From positions 7,075,501 through 7,139,500 of the forward strand of contig OX327703.1 in assembly GCA_946807835.1 (NCBI GenBank): a stretch of DNA of 64,000 bases, given 5' to 3'. The position numbers and the translations under genes are program-made. Source of the stretch: Ailanthus altissimus. Its lineage: Eukaryota > Streptophyta > Magnoliopsida > Sapindales > Simaroubaceae. The notes under the pieces are model-generated. The model was given only the letters and a program-made list of their open reading frames with translations, was not told the origin of the DNA and ran no database searches. This document shows, one piece after another, positions 50,089 through 62,500 of the stretch; position 1 is the stretch's first letter, and every line of letters begins with the position of its first letter.

Positions 50089-52500
50089 TGTAGATCAAAG
50101 TCAAAATCCATTATAAGTTATTATTACCACAATAAGAAAATATAAAAAAGAAAAAAAAATTAAAGTAGAAAACTTTTAAATATGAAAATCTACCAACAAT
50201 AAGAATTTTTATGCATAATTCGAAGCTGGGTTTTTTATATATGCATTTTAAATTTTGGCTACAGAATAAATTAAGTTAATATAGGGTCATCTTGGAAACT
50301 TGTTTTAGGATTACTGGTTCCTGATATGGTTGAGTTTTTGTTTTTTGTTTTTTATGAAATAGGGAGTTTTAATGATGATAAACCTAACATGTTATAGATC
50401 AAGTTTTAATAATAGAATTCCATTACATAAAATGTGGTGCTAAATATAATTCTCATGAAACTCTATTTCTTAGATAAAATTACCAAATAAAATAAGTTGT
50501 AGGTGCAATTCTACAATCACGTAGCACAACACTGTAAAAAATATTATCTCTTCCTTGGATAATGCAATTACTTCGGCATTAGAAGCAAGTTGCGAGAACT
50601 TGATTTCGTTGTTAGGCTACCAATAAGGTTTGACATATATTCATCATTTAAGTTTAAGACTAACGAGTATTTGTCACAGTTTCCTACATGATAGAGTACC
50701 CAAATGAAATTTTTTCTCCTCCAGTCTAAATGTGCCTTTTAACAATTTAGAAAGCGGGAAAAACAATTTAGAAAATGGAAAAGACAATTTACTAGCTTAA
50801 AAACTAACCACCTGATAACAATTGATCAGCTTAAGATTTCCCTTGACACATTTAACAACCATGATTATAAACGAATACAGAAGAAATGTACATATTAAAT
50901 CAAACCATATAGTAATGTTATTTGAAATCATACTCAAATTGTAAGTTTCTCTCACGTGAACAATAATTGTATAAATAATATAAGCTAATTGAGCATAATA
51001 TTCTGACAGTTCAACAAGATAATCTTGATGAATATTCATTTGCTATAGATACTTTAGATAATGACAAAAATATGTTTGAAGAAGATAATGATGCTGAGAC
51101 AGAAGAAGATAGTGATTTTGAAACAAATATACTATAATTTTTTGTATTTATTAAAGTATTTTTATTATTACTTTATTTATGTTTAAGTCTCTTTTTTTAA
51201 TGTATTTAAAACTTTTAATTTCTTAAATATAAATAAATATTTTGTAATATTGCATTATTTTTAGATAGCTCCAGCTGGGAACATAAACAACTATGATTAA
51301 TGCCTTCGACATCAACATATAGTCTAATTATTGATATGACTCCTACAGCTGTTTCAGATCATAGTAATAGCATAGGTAACATTGTATATTTATATTTAAA
51401 TTTTATATGTTACTTTATTGTTTAAATTTATTATTTTTAATTATTTTTACATATTATTTTATTATTTTAACTTATCATTTTAAACACTTATAAACTCAAA
51501 TCCACCTAAGAAAAAAGATAATGGTCTTATAAAAAGAGTAAGTCTAAATTATATTGTGAGATTTTTGGGGCGAATAATTTTGATCATTTCAGCATAACAC
51601 CAAAGAGCCACAAGATCATTAGTAATAAAACTATTTAGCGAGTGTGGTTATGTCGCTCGAAATTTAAAATGGATATTATGATGGAGGAGGATGGGGGTGG
51701 TGGTCAAAACACAACTCGAGATAGAGACAAACCGTTGTGGAGCCAGTTACTTCCCAATTCCCATTATGTTGGAACCACAAACCAAGTATCTTCGAATTCG
51801 ATGGTTGGTGAAATAGAGAAGAATTTAAATTAGTCTTGCTCATCTACTGAGGTGAAACTGTTACACGTATCTAGCATGGAAATAGTCATGGATAAACTTT
51901 TATCTAAATGTGGGATTCCCCCTTAAGAATTGTCGGATACAAACATCCCTATATAGTATCTAAAATAGAGAAGAATTTTTAATAAATCTTGCCCACCTTC
52001 TAGAGTGAAACCACAACACGTCTCCAGCATAAAAGTAGTGATGGTGAAACCATTTTCTAAAGTGGGAGCGCCCTTCAAGAATTTTTAGATGCTAAACATC
52101 TCCACTTGGTATCTAAAAAATAAGTGGTCTATGTAATCAGCAAACTTTTAAAGGTCCAGCTCAATAGTAAATGGGCTCGAGATTGGGAGAGTCAGGTCGT
52201 AGTGAACTGTTAAAGACTTCTATCCACATAAAAACCTTTTCTAGCTAATTTGCATTAGCTAAAAAATAAGTTGTATCCATCTCAAACTCTAAACAAAGCC
52301 AATGTGCCAACCTTCAATTCAAATGATTAACCACTAACATGAAGAAGAAGAAGACGAAGAAGAATAGTAGATAAAAATTCTAAGAAAGTCAGTTTCTAAA
52401 CCCCAAGCAGATGGTAATCTTGCTCGTAAGGTTGATAATGATCTCTCTTCCTTTGCCCCCCATCTACTGACCTGGTAGAATAAGAACCATTGACAGCACT
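50089..52500. other. Mostly unassigned sequence
   Basis: No confident gene. A plus-strand frame ending at about 51136 has a very acidic tail (MFEEDNDAETEEDSDFE) with no recognised upstream part. It may be the end of an old transposase or captured protein. 51640-51833 has a 63-codon frame of unknown meaning. The stretch just before the LINE endonuclease (about 51500-52500) may include degraded LINE ORF1 or leader, but I cannot support a domain. Confidence 0.3.
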
Positions 52501-52504
52501 TGTA

Positions 52505-53628
52505 GGACAGGGCTGCCAATTATAATGAATCTTTTAAATTAGAATGTTCGGGAGCTAGTGTTATGTCCCACATCAAATATAAATTATGTGGATCTTGGGT
52601 ATATTTGAGTTAGTAGGTAGTATTACCTAACAGGCTAGTTATTATGGTCAATGACAAACGCTCAACTCGTGACAAGTGGTAGCAGACCAGACCTGAATTC
52701 TTATTCACATGTAGGCCTCTAAAATTACCCAAATAAAGATTGACATATGGGAAGTGAGTCCTCTATATCCTGGGGTGGGCATTACTAGTCAAGTGGAACC
52801 TAAAAATCTCGTATCTTGAGCCCAATAGGATTTTCACGTAGGTAGTGGGTCTTCTAGCTTTGGAGAGGATAGACAATACGGTCCAGGTTGGCTCATAAGT
52901 TTAAGCTAAACCGTGACTAACGCGTCTCGTGATTGGGTATGAGAGAATGTCATGTCCCACATTGAATAAAAATTGGACAAATCTTGGATATATATGAGCA
53001 GATAAGCAGCATTACCTAACAAGTTAGTCTGTTAGGTCAATGACAAATGCCCAGTCCGTTACACTAGGCAATCCCTGAACATTTCTAGTGCTACAAAAAC
53101 ATATGCAATAATTTAAGCCTAACCTAGTGATTTTGATGGAGACAATCGCTTGGAGGGATCAGATTGAAAGTTTAAGATGTAAGCTAGGGTTTAAGGGTAA
53201 GTTAGTGGTAGAAGGAGTTGGCATAAGTGGTGGTTTATGTTTACTGTGGAGTGATTGAGTTATGGTTGATTTGATATTCATTTTCACGATCTCACATTGA
53301 TGTTGTTATCTTATTCCACCTGCATAAAAAATGGTGTTTTGCCAACTTTTATGGGCATCTAAATCATTATCCAAAAAGTCACTCATGGACACTTCATCAT
53401 CATCTAAGTTCCATTTCCTCATTACCATGGTTATGTGGGGGTAGTTTTAATGAGATCACCACTACTAGTGAAAAAATGGGTGGTACTGATCGGACAGAGG
53501 CTAGAATAAAGGATTTTCAGGTGGCTTTTGATGACTGTTATTTAATTGATATGGGATACCAAGGAGCATACTATACGTGGGTTAATGGCATAGCCGAACA
53601 AAGTTTCATCTGCGAACGTTTAGACAGG
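52505..53628 (+). pseudogene. LINE (L1-type) ORF2 endonuclease, degenerate
   Basis: The reading NVRELG (about 52540-52558) continues after a TRIM insertion at 53064 and leads to KPNLVILMET (about 53115), the catalytic Glu region of plant LINE AP-type endonucleases. It later reads FQVAFDDCYLIDMGYQGAYY, then TWVNG and ERLDR (53515-53628), the end of the endonuclease domain. Several stops and frameshifts are present. It is cut at 53628 by an LTR-type insert and resumes at 55035. Confidence 0.87.
52559..53063 (+). mobile_element. TRIM (terminal-repeat retrotransposon in miniature), 505 bp
   Basis: Two 116-bp direct terminal repeats (52559-52674 and 52948-53063) both start TGT(T/C)ATGTCCCACAT and end in ACA, and share ATTACCTAACA and GGTCAATGACAAA. 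A primer site TGGTAGCAGACC (52677-52688, tRNA-Met-like) follows the first and a purine tract TATGAGAGAA precedes the second. CTAG flanks both sides (52555-52558 and 53064-53067). There is no coding capacity. It lies inside the LINE endonuclease gene, whose frame continues on both sides. Confidence 0.9.
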
Positions 53629-55034
53629 TGATAAAGGCAGACATACACTAGTACATTAGTACGCTGAACTTTCATATTTTTCTCTAAATCATAAATATTT
53701 GACTATTTAATTTTTTTGTTATCATAAATAGGTGCGCAATAAAAAATTTAATATATAAGAACAAATAGGAGGAGAATCAGACATAGAACGAAGAAGTTGC
53801 GCTCAAACTATAAGAGCGCTAGAACTTAGGCCTAAGCATTGCAGCGCCCAGAGATAGAATGTGGAGTGATACAATGCCCACATCTAGCGCCACAGTGCCT
53901 AGATATATTCCCTTAGACAATGTTTTCCCATGACTTAGTGCCATAGCACTAAGCCTTTAGAGTCATGGCACTAATGCAATAAATGCAAAAATCCTCATTT
54001 TTAGTCTTATTTCAACTTGGATTCGAAACTACTCGACCTTAGGGTTTCTCATACCTATAAAAATAATCTTTTAAGAGCCAAAACACAGGCGTTTTTATAG
54101 GCAAAAATTTAGATAAATAATTCACAATACAAAATCAAATATCAAAACTAAAAAATCAAGATTCAAGCTTCAAGTCAAGATTGAGAGAGAAGCAACCCAA
54201 TGCGTCTTATTGATTAATTTTTCTTCTCTTTTCATATTATTATATTCTTGCTCTTCCTGTTCTTCATTGATTAGTTTTATACTTTTGGTTTTGTGATGAG
54301 TTAAACATTATTTATCTAGGGTTAGAATATTAAACTTAATACGTAGTTGAATTTATGGATTCTTAGTTTATGAACTTAATACATTATAATTGATTTATTC
54401 TATCTGAGTTCAATGCTTTTATTATATATGGCCAATATTATGAATGATTGAGAAACCATGATGACATTGACAAAGGGATTCATGTGTTTAGCCTAGGATA
54501 GTTTAATGCATGATCATAGGGTAACAATTATGAGTTTTATATAGTATAAACATATACCTAAATGGCATGTATGGCATAATTTAGACTTGATCTTAATAAA
54601 TTATATTCTAATATGATTACCATAGATAAATAGATGATTGTTAGAATGCGTAATATAGTCACTTAACCATCGACAGAGGCTTATGATGAGATTAATATCT
54701 AAGCTAATTAATTCGTATTAAGGGATTAAATTAAAATACTAATGAGTCTAATGAAATATTTGAGGATGAGTTTATACTTTAGATAATTGTCTATTGGTGA
54801 TTTTATCTCTTTGTTTGATTGCTATTTAAGTTTAGTTAAATTTAATAGAATTAGGTTAGGTAATTAAATTTTAGATTTTAGATTTCTCTGAATAAAAATT
54901 TAGTAGTTATAATTTTAGTACTTGATTGATAGAATTAGATCGTATAGTCCTTGTAAGAACGATATCTAGACTTAAATCCTATATTACTTGATACAATAGC
55001 ATATGCTTATACTTAGCTACTATAGCACCAATCA
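53629..55034 (+). repeat. Solo LTR-like insert in the LINE, 1.4 kb
   Basis: Ends TGATAAAGG and CCAATCA (TGAT/ATCA inverted). Flanks are ACAGG (53624-53628) and ACAAG (55035-55039), a 4 of 5 target duplication. LINE sequence is present on both sides. It aligns with 31920-33200. A GC-rich internal patch at about 53805-53950 contains GCAGCGCCCAG and CCACAGTGCCTAG. Confidence 0.8.
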
Positions 55035-56254
55035 ACAAGATGGTTTGTGCTACTTCATAGTGTGAAATGTTTCCTTGCTCGACGGCCTCTCACTTTAACT
55101 TATGGGGTTTGGACTATCAACCCTTAATAGTGGATATTTTTAAAGTAAGTCAAAGGCAAAGAGTGAGAAGGTTTAATCAGTTTCACTTTGAGGAGGCTTA
55201 GGTGGATGATCCGAATTATAAAGAAATCATTAGGGTTAATTGGCTTCCCTCGAATTCTGTTGATATTGCCGATGAAACTATGGTAAATATAGATCGATAG
55301 GAAAGTGCCTTGGGCGATTGGCATAACTCTTCTTTTAGGAGTCTCTAATGGCAAATAGCCCTTAAACAACAAGCATTAACCCGTTTATAGGAGTCTTTAG
55401 ATGGGAACAATTTGGAGAGTTATAGAAGAGTTGAAAACAAAGGTCTTGCACAAACTGGCTTAAATATGGAGACAAGAACACGAGATTTTTTCACAACCAA
55501 GCATCCAAACGTAAGGTAAAGAATGAAATTCATGGGCTATTAGACATCAACAGAGTTTGGCAGTAAATCCAAGTGGTAATTGAAGAATATTTTAAGAACC
55601 TTTTAACTCTTCCTTGCTTTCTATAGTAGATATTGAGGCGGGAATTTTCACGGTCCACACTAGAATTTTGGAGAAGGATATATCATTGCTTGAAGCCCTA
55701 TTCACAGCGGCTGAGGTATACAAGGTTGCCTTTTAAATGCGAGCAACCAAAGCTCCTGAGTATGACAGAATGTCAGGCCTCTTCTATGAAAAATTATGGT
55801 ACATTATGGGAGTTCAAATTACTAAAACTTGTTTGCGGATTCTTAATGAGGGTGCTTTTTCTGTCTGCTTCAACAAGACACTAGTTACACTTATACCAAA
55901 AGTAATTTAGTTGCTTAAGCTGGAGATTACCGACTTATTAGTTTGTGCAACTATTCTTACAAAATCATTGCCAATATGCTGGCAAATAGACTAAAGCTTA
56001 TGTTGAATTCAATTATTAGTGAGAACCAAAGTGCATTCATCCCAGGGAGATTTATTACAGATAATGCAATTATAAGCTTTAAGTGTTTAAATGTAATGAG
56101 AAGAAAAAGGAGAGGACAGCAGGATTGGCTCACTTTAAAATTAGATATGGCAAAGGCATATAACTCTGTCAAGTGGCAGTTTCTAAAGAGTATTTTGCTT
56201 AGATTGAGTTTGCCAGCCAGCTTTACAGGGAAGATTATGGCATGCGTAACTATT
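55035..56254 (+). pseudogene. LINE ORF2: endonuclease end and reverse transcriptase N-part
   Basis: After the insert the LINE resumes with SHFNLWGLDYQPLIVD (the SDH-P motif of the endonuclease C-terminus, changed to LDYQP) and RRFNQFHFEEA. A linker with NTRFFHNQASKRK (about 55480-55515) follows. The RT starts around 55943: NYSYKIIANMLANRL, ISENQSAFIPGRFITDNAI and KLDMAKAYNSVKWQF, the standard plant LINE RT blocks. The catalytic FADD region is missing. An antisense LINE fragment splits the gene at 56254. Confidence 0.9.
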
Positions 56255-56736
56255 TTTTTTTTGAAAGGAATATTTCATTCATAAAATTCGGGAGAAATAA
56301 GAATCCTAAATTACAAGATATTCAATTTGGAGAGGCATTTTACCAAACCAAATAGTTTTAAAATCTAAGTTGAGGGCAAGATGTGCTAATTTATATGCAA
56401 CTCGATTGGATAATCGATGACCATAGCTAAAAGAACAACAGGAGATTGAAGAAGAAATAACAATAATGTCTTGAAGGACCAAGCCTAGTTTCGAGGTAGA
56501 AGGGGAACGATTGTTGATGTCACGAATAATGCCTACAGCATCAGAGGCCACCTCAAGTGCTGAGATACCCAACATTCGAGTTAGGCAAAATCCACATAGC
56601 AAGGCCAAAGCTTCAAGAATGTCCACAAAAGGTTGTGCTTTAAAAGGAATGGAATAGGAGGCTAAGACAGTCCTAGAGTGATCGCGTAGCACCACCCCTA
56701 GCCCAGCTTTGAAGTGTTTTGGAGACATGGCACCCC
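56255..56736 (-). mobile_element. 5'-truncated LINE insertion with RNase H domain
   Basis: A minus-strand fragment of about 480 bp ends in a poly-A tail (poly-T at 56252-56261 on the plus strand). It encodes a plant LINE RNase H domain over 56728-56306: GLGVVLRDHSRTVLASYS, ILEALALLCG, SDAVGIIRDIN and RLSNRVAYKLAHLALN. An 8-bp target duplication TAACTATT flanks it (56247-56254 and 56737-56744), the signature of target-primed insertion of a truncated LINE. It sits inside another LINE's RT gene in the opposite sense. Confidence 0.9.
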
Positions 56737-57156
56737 TAACTATTGTTTCTTATGCTTTCTTAATTAATGGCCATATATGGTAATGTTCTTCCATCTATAG
56801 GTCTTCATCAAAGGGATTCATTATCTTCATACCTATTTATCATTTATTCTAAAGGTCTCTCGTGTCTTATTCAGCATGAGGAGCATAAGAAGTTATAAGG
56901 AATCAAATGTGGAAGAAGTGGATTAATTATTTCTTTGTGCTCAAAAAGTACCTACTGGGGAATTCTGTCCTTGTTGCCATGATGCCAGAAAATCAATTAT
57001 GCATGCTCTATGGTCTTGCAGGAAACTTACGGAGGTAAGAAATGAGGTATACTTCATAGATAAAAGAGTTGGCGAGAGATCAGTTGATTTTCAGGGATTT
57101 TTTTAATACTAAATGGACTCCCTGCGACTGTTTGACTTCTCGACCTTAGTGGTGAT
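56737..57156 (+). pseudogene. LINE RT continuation and zinc-binding C-terminus
   Basis: The host LINE resumes with IVSYAFLINGH, then LHQRDSLSSYLFIIYSKGLS (the GLRQGDPLSP region, degraded). It then jumps to a zf-RVT-type C-terminal motif, CPCCHDARKSIMHALWSCRK (about 56960-57020). The intervening RT catalytic part is deleted. It ends near the 3' LTR of the following Copia. Confidence 0.8.
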
Positions 57157-57609
57157 TGTTGATTATAATGGAGCACAAATGGAACACTTTTATTAATATA
57201 ACAAACTCAAAACTTGTAATACAAAATTTAAAAAATCTCACTCTTTCTCACTTACAACATAACACTCATAACTTAACATTCATAACTTAACACTCACACA
57301 CTATTTGTTGAGCTTATTATTTGCTCAACTCTCTAACACTTTAAACTTTCAACAATTGATCAAATACTTGATCAACTCTTTATTCTTAACTTTCTTGCTT
57401 GCAAAACCAAACAAGGGAGGGGGATATTTATACTTAGTTTCAATAAGCCAAAACTACATAAATAAAATATTATAAAAATTTATTAACCATATAAGTTTAT
57501 AATATTTATCTCATTAATTATTAACTCCAAAATATCTTACCTAACTTAAAAATTTTAAGAATTGGGCTTGTAAACTTAATCTTGGGCTTGGTGTTGTAAT
57601 TTTAATACA
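57157..57609 (-). repeat. 3' LTR of the right-hand minus-strand Copia (left border approximate)
   Basis: On the minus strand the LTR starts TGTATTAAAATTAC at 57609, right after a polypurine tract TTGAGGGGG (57610-57619). An AATAAAAG polyadenylation-like word lies near 57190. The distal border was set at the AATCAACA end (57157). The other LTR is beyond the window. Confidence 0.65.
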
Positions 57610-57619
57610 CCCCCTCAAC

Positions 57620-58962
57620 ACCAACTTCCGTTCTTCTAACCACGTTGAATTGTCTTCGAAACTTTTCTAACTTATCAACACCCAAACTTTTTGTGAACAA
57701 ATCAGTCACTTAATCTTCGGTCTTAACATACAACAACTCAATTTCTTCTTGTAGAACTTTCTCCCGAATAAAGTGATAATGTACCTCCATATGCTTTGTT
57801 CTTGCATGAAAAATTAGATTTTTTACTAAACAAATTGCTGACCGATTATCATAATATATTGACACTTTATAATCTCTTGGCTGATGTAAATCATTCATCA
57901 ACCGCCTCAACCATATACTTTTTTGAGTTGCCATTACTGCTGCTCTGTACTTAGCTTCAATAGTTGATAATGATATAGTCGATTGCCTTTTACTGTACCA
58001 AGAGATTGTTCCTGAACTAATCTTGAAAAAATACCGAGTAGTCGAACGTCATGTGTCATGATCTTCAACATAGTTAGCATCACAATAGCAAATTATTTTA
58101 CAATCTTGGTCTTTCTTATAAAAGAAACTATAGTCAATTGTGCCTCTCACATATCTCAATATTCGTTAAACTACTTCTAATTGAGGTTTTTTAAGATTTT
58201 GTATATATCGACTTATTACTCCAACTGCATAAGAAATGTCTGGTTGAGTCAATGTCAAATAAATGATACTTCCTACTAGTTGTCGATATATAGTTTCATC
58301 TTCTAAATCTTTTCCTTAATAACCGCACAACTTGGCATTGGCTTCTAGCGATGTTGAGATAGGCTTGCATTCTAGCATTCTAAACTTTTGCAATAAATCG
58401 TTGGCATATTTTTGTTGTCTTAGAAAAATTCCTTCTAGTGTTCGAGTGACTTCGAACCCAAGAAAATGCTTAAGTTGTCCAAGTCTTTCATCTGGAAGCG
58501 AACCGCCAAATTCTCTCTTGTTCGACGAATCTCTTCTTCATCATCTCTAGTGATAATTAAGTTATCCATATATACCATTACAATTGCAAGTTTCTTTCCA
58601 TTAGGTTTGACAAACATACTAGAGTTAGCTGGTGCTTCAGAGTAACCACCATATGTTAGATTTTCTTCAATTTTACCATACCATACCCTTGGAACTTGCT
58701 TTAATTCATACAATAACTTTCTCAATTTACACACATAATCAAGATGAAATTTTCTTTCAAATCCTATTGGTTGAAGATCTCTCAATCCAACTCTCCATGT
58801 AAAAAAATATTCTTCACATCCATTTGCCACAATATCCAGCCTTTGCTAGAGGCTAGTGCAAGTAGAACTCGTACTGTAGTGAGCTTGGCTACTGGACTAA
58901 ACGTTTCATCATAGTTTAGTCTATACTATTGAGAAAATCCTTGAGCTACAAACCGAACTTTA
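57620..58962 (-). pseudogene. Right-hand Copia: RNase H and reverse transcriptase
   Basis: Minus strand. RNase H is at 57934-57710 (MATQKSIWLRRLMND, YYDNRSAICLVKN, RTKHMEVHYHFIREKV). RT is at 58830-58435, with [17 protein letters not shown], the catalytic region VYMDN (58572-58561) in place of YVDD, and a connection start [14 protein letters not shown]. Loss of the second catalytic Asp alone would abolish RT activity. The upstream RT ([14 protein letters not shown]) reaches 58962, where a 2200-bp LTR splits it. Confidence 0.92.
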
Positions 58963-61162
58963 TGTTGGGTTATATGAAGTAGGCTCAATAAAACTTAGGG
59001 TGCTTGCATGTGGGTTGTGTTCATCATACAAACAATATACATATCTCATACATACATGTGCACAGCGGAAGATTAAATATAATGAACACAAAATAACATT
59101 TGATTAAACTGAAATTCGAAATTGAGAAATATCACCAATGAAGCCTTTGGATTAATTTTCTTTAAAGTTCACCATGAAATGAATCTTTGATCAATTCTAG
59201 CAATCAACAAGGGTGGGTTTGATTGTCTAGAATGGCAGCATCTTAATCCAGCATATATGTTTAACTCTTAAACATTTTTCAAAGTTAAACAATTTAACTT
59301 AATCAAATTTGTTTTTCCTTTTATTCAACTCTTGAATAAATAAAACAAATCTTGTTTTTAGTTATTACATTTAGTAACCATTTATCTAGTTTGTTTTGTT
59401 GTTCTAACACTTAAAACACAAAACAAACAATTTTAATTTCTCAAATTGAATTGGCTCCCAAAATGCAAAACCTAAAATCTAAAACCAATTTCAAAAATTT
59501 TATGATTTTCAATTTCATTTCACTTTATATACTAATGCATAAATTCCAAACTAATTTGAATTTCATTTGCATTTCATTTGGCTTAACCTAACCTTAGTTA
59601 ATATTTAACCATAGTTAGATTACTTTAACTTAACCTTTAAGTTAATAAATATTTAATTAATTTAACCATAGTTAACTAACTTAACCATGGTTAGGTTAAC
59701 CTTTACTTAACCATTAAGTAAAGTTAACTAACTTAACCTTATGGTTAACCTTTAACCTTAGTTAAGTTAAATCATTTATTTAACAATTAAACAAATAAAT
59801 ATTTATTTTAATTATTTAACAATTAAATAATCATAAAGTGAAATTACTTTTATATCCTTACTAGGTTACCAAGTTAACCTAAAGTGGGTCCCACCATTTA
59901 ACCATATACTTTAGTTAACGTAACCTTAGTAATTGCTAAATTATACTGTATTGAACAATTCAATACGGTACACTGCCCAAGTGCTCAAAGAGTACATTTC
60001 ATATTGGGACTCTCTAGGTCTACACCCGATTTGTCAAATGGAACTATTTCATTAATCCGTAATCGATGCCCCACGCACACGTTACGAATATTACAAATCA
60101 GCGTGTCAGACCATACAAGTTGAGGTCATAACGTATACGTATAATCCTTCTATCATTTATACCCTGGATGTGCGGGGATATAGATCAGCACCATCAAATC
60201 CCCATTTGCTCATCCAATAATCTTATCTTTAGATTCGTATCTCGATAAACAATATACGCAAACATTTTTGCTATATTGTTTAACCCTGTGGGAAACTCTT
60301 TTCCCGGGTTTATGCTTGTGGCCACAAGACTTTATGAAATACAATCTCGGAGCATCGGATATACAACTTACCTACGTAAGCTGATGGATCCCGTATCTAC
60401 GCACACCGGACTCCATGAGCATCGGACCATACCCAGTGACACATAGCGGTTAGACCATGAAAGGTCTCTGACATATGTGGAACCAAAGCATGATGGATCA
60501 CTCACAAGACCACCATGGCGCTCAGGTCAAAGGACCACGATTACTACTCAACTTCAGAGGACCTTCCTTTGACGATTTTATAGGATATCTATTGGGGTCC
60601 TCATAAGTCTGTTCAGTATCCAGTCCTGACTGGATACCCGCATGTCTATACAAGCTCTAAGCTCATGGTCAGCTAAGAACAACCATCTGAACTAGTCAGA
60701 TATAGACATACACTAATCTATATATTGTGAATTCACCGATAGACCCGCATTGGTGATCATAGATCAGGAACATTATATTTGAGACATACTTACATAATGA
60801 TATTTCTTAGCTCCTATTGCAACTCTTTGCAACTATATCATTACAAGTATACTCTCAGGTCTTTATCCCATTATAGACAAAGTTCTAACTCTTTAGACCT
60901 CGCTGACTCTTATAAACTGATAACTATTAACAGTGCTAACTATTAGCATTTATAACTCTCAGCTTTGATAACTATTAGTTCTGGTCTAAACTCCTTTAAA
61001 CCAGATCTGAACTATTTCAGATCAAACAATGTCTGTAATGTTACAAGCATTTTACCATATTAATATGATATTAACAATCTTTATTCGAAATGTTTATTGT
61101 ATAAATATTAACAATTAATATTCATACAATATTGGAATGGCACGTGAGCACCAGCTCTAACA
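58963..61162 (-). repeat. Solo LTR, L2 family, best-preserved copy, 2200 bp
   Basis: Ends TGTTGGG (plus strand) and CTAACA, with a perfect 5-bp target duplication CTTTA at 58958-58962 and 61163-61167. On the minus strand it begins TGTTAGAGCTGGTGCTCACG and aligns with 3093-5290. The 3' part (59590-59830) is rich in TTAACCTTAG-type words. The first half (about 60000-61060) is less A/T-rich and the best conserved among copies. No coding frame. Confidence 0.93.
59570..59800. repeat. TTAACC-rich simple-repeat stretch inside the L2 LTR
   Basis: Irregular repetition of ACTTAACC, TTAACCTTA, TAACCATGGTTAGG and their complements, so the stretch is partly self-complementary. It is weakly represented in the other L2 copies. 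Confidence 0.6.
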
Positions 61163-62500
61163 CTTTATACCTTTCCATCAATCTATCAAGAAGTCTTTTG
61201 ATCTTATACACCCATTTACAAGATATAGGTTTCACATTCTTTGGCTTTGACACTAAATCCCAAGTTTGATTTTGCTCAAACGCTATGATTTCACTCAAAC
61301 GCTATAATTTCTTCTTCCATAGCTTTAATCCATTTAGTGCTCTGTGATGCTTCTTCAAAAGTCTCAGGCTACTTAACATTTTTCTCTTTTGCCACAACTG
61401 CATTAGCATATTTAGATGAGATTGAAGGGTTGCAGGTTCAGCTCCTTCATATTTGGCATCTGTTGGTTGTTGATAGATGCCAGTTTACCAAGGACTTTAA
61501 GTTGTCTCTGGCTCGGTGTTGTCATCACTGTTTTCATCATCAAATTCTTTTTGGCTCAGTCGGATATCAACAATTTGCTCATCTATCTTTTGTTGTAGTT
61601 GTTCTTTCTTTTAAATCTAAAAGCTTTTCTTTTTGTGGTAACCACTATGAAGATGTTTCATCAAACACCACATTCCTTGATGTATAGCACTGCCCACTAG
61701 TAGGATCACAACATTTTCATCTTTTGCGCTGGTTATCATATCCAACAAAGATACACCTGATTGCCTTTTTATCGAATTTGTTTCTCAGGTGACTTAGCAC
61801 AAACATATAGCATATACAACCAAATACTCGAAAATGACTCACTGTAGGTTTCATATCCCACAACTTTTCAAAGGGTGATATGAATCCTAACTTTGGTTGA
61901 GGAAGCCTATTAATTATGTGGGCCGTAGTCGTCATTCATTCAACCCAATATCTTTCTGGTACATATTTCGCGTGCAACATATTTCTATAAATCTCTGCAA
62001 GATATCTATTCTTCTTTTTTGCAATACTATTTTATTGTGGCGTGTTGGCACATGTAAAATTAATCTTTCTACCGACTTTTCTTTCAGTTATTTCTCTAAT
62101 TCTTTGAACTTAAAAAAAGTATTTGATTTTTTCTTCATAAAGAAAACCCATACATACCTCGAGAAGTCATCAATAAATGTCACCATGTATCGCATGCCAT
62201 TAATTGATGGTTGCTTGATAGGTTCAAAAACATCAGAGTGGACCAACTCCAATAACTCATTAGCTCTAAACTTTGACTCCTCATATGGTAGTTAATATGC
62301 CTTATCGTACTAACATCCTGCACATATTGTATCCACTCTCATATAAAGTTGAGGTAGACCCTTAAGCATTGCCTTGTTCATCATTACTTTTAGCTTATGA
62401 TAACTTACATGTCCCAATCATGCATACCACAAATCTACTGTCTCATTCTCTCCAGTTTTGTCTATATAAACCGATTCTACTAATAGTACATAAACCGACT
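61163..62500 (-). pseudogene. Right-hand Copia: RT start and integrase
   Basis: Minus strand, in order from 62500 down. Integrase zinc-binding end: CAGC followed by a stop. Core: [11 protein letters not shown], then [18 protein letters not shown] (about 62150-62240). The second catalytic Asp region (DNGGEY) is not recognisable. A later segment 61935-61717 encodes TTAHIINRLPQPKLG, then FRVFGCICYMFV and AIRCIFVGYD. The RT beginning is degraded up to the LTR junction at 61163. Stops and frameshifts are frequent. Confidence 0.88.
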
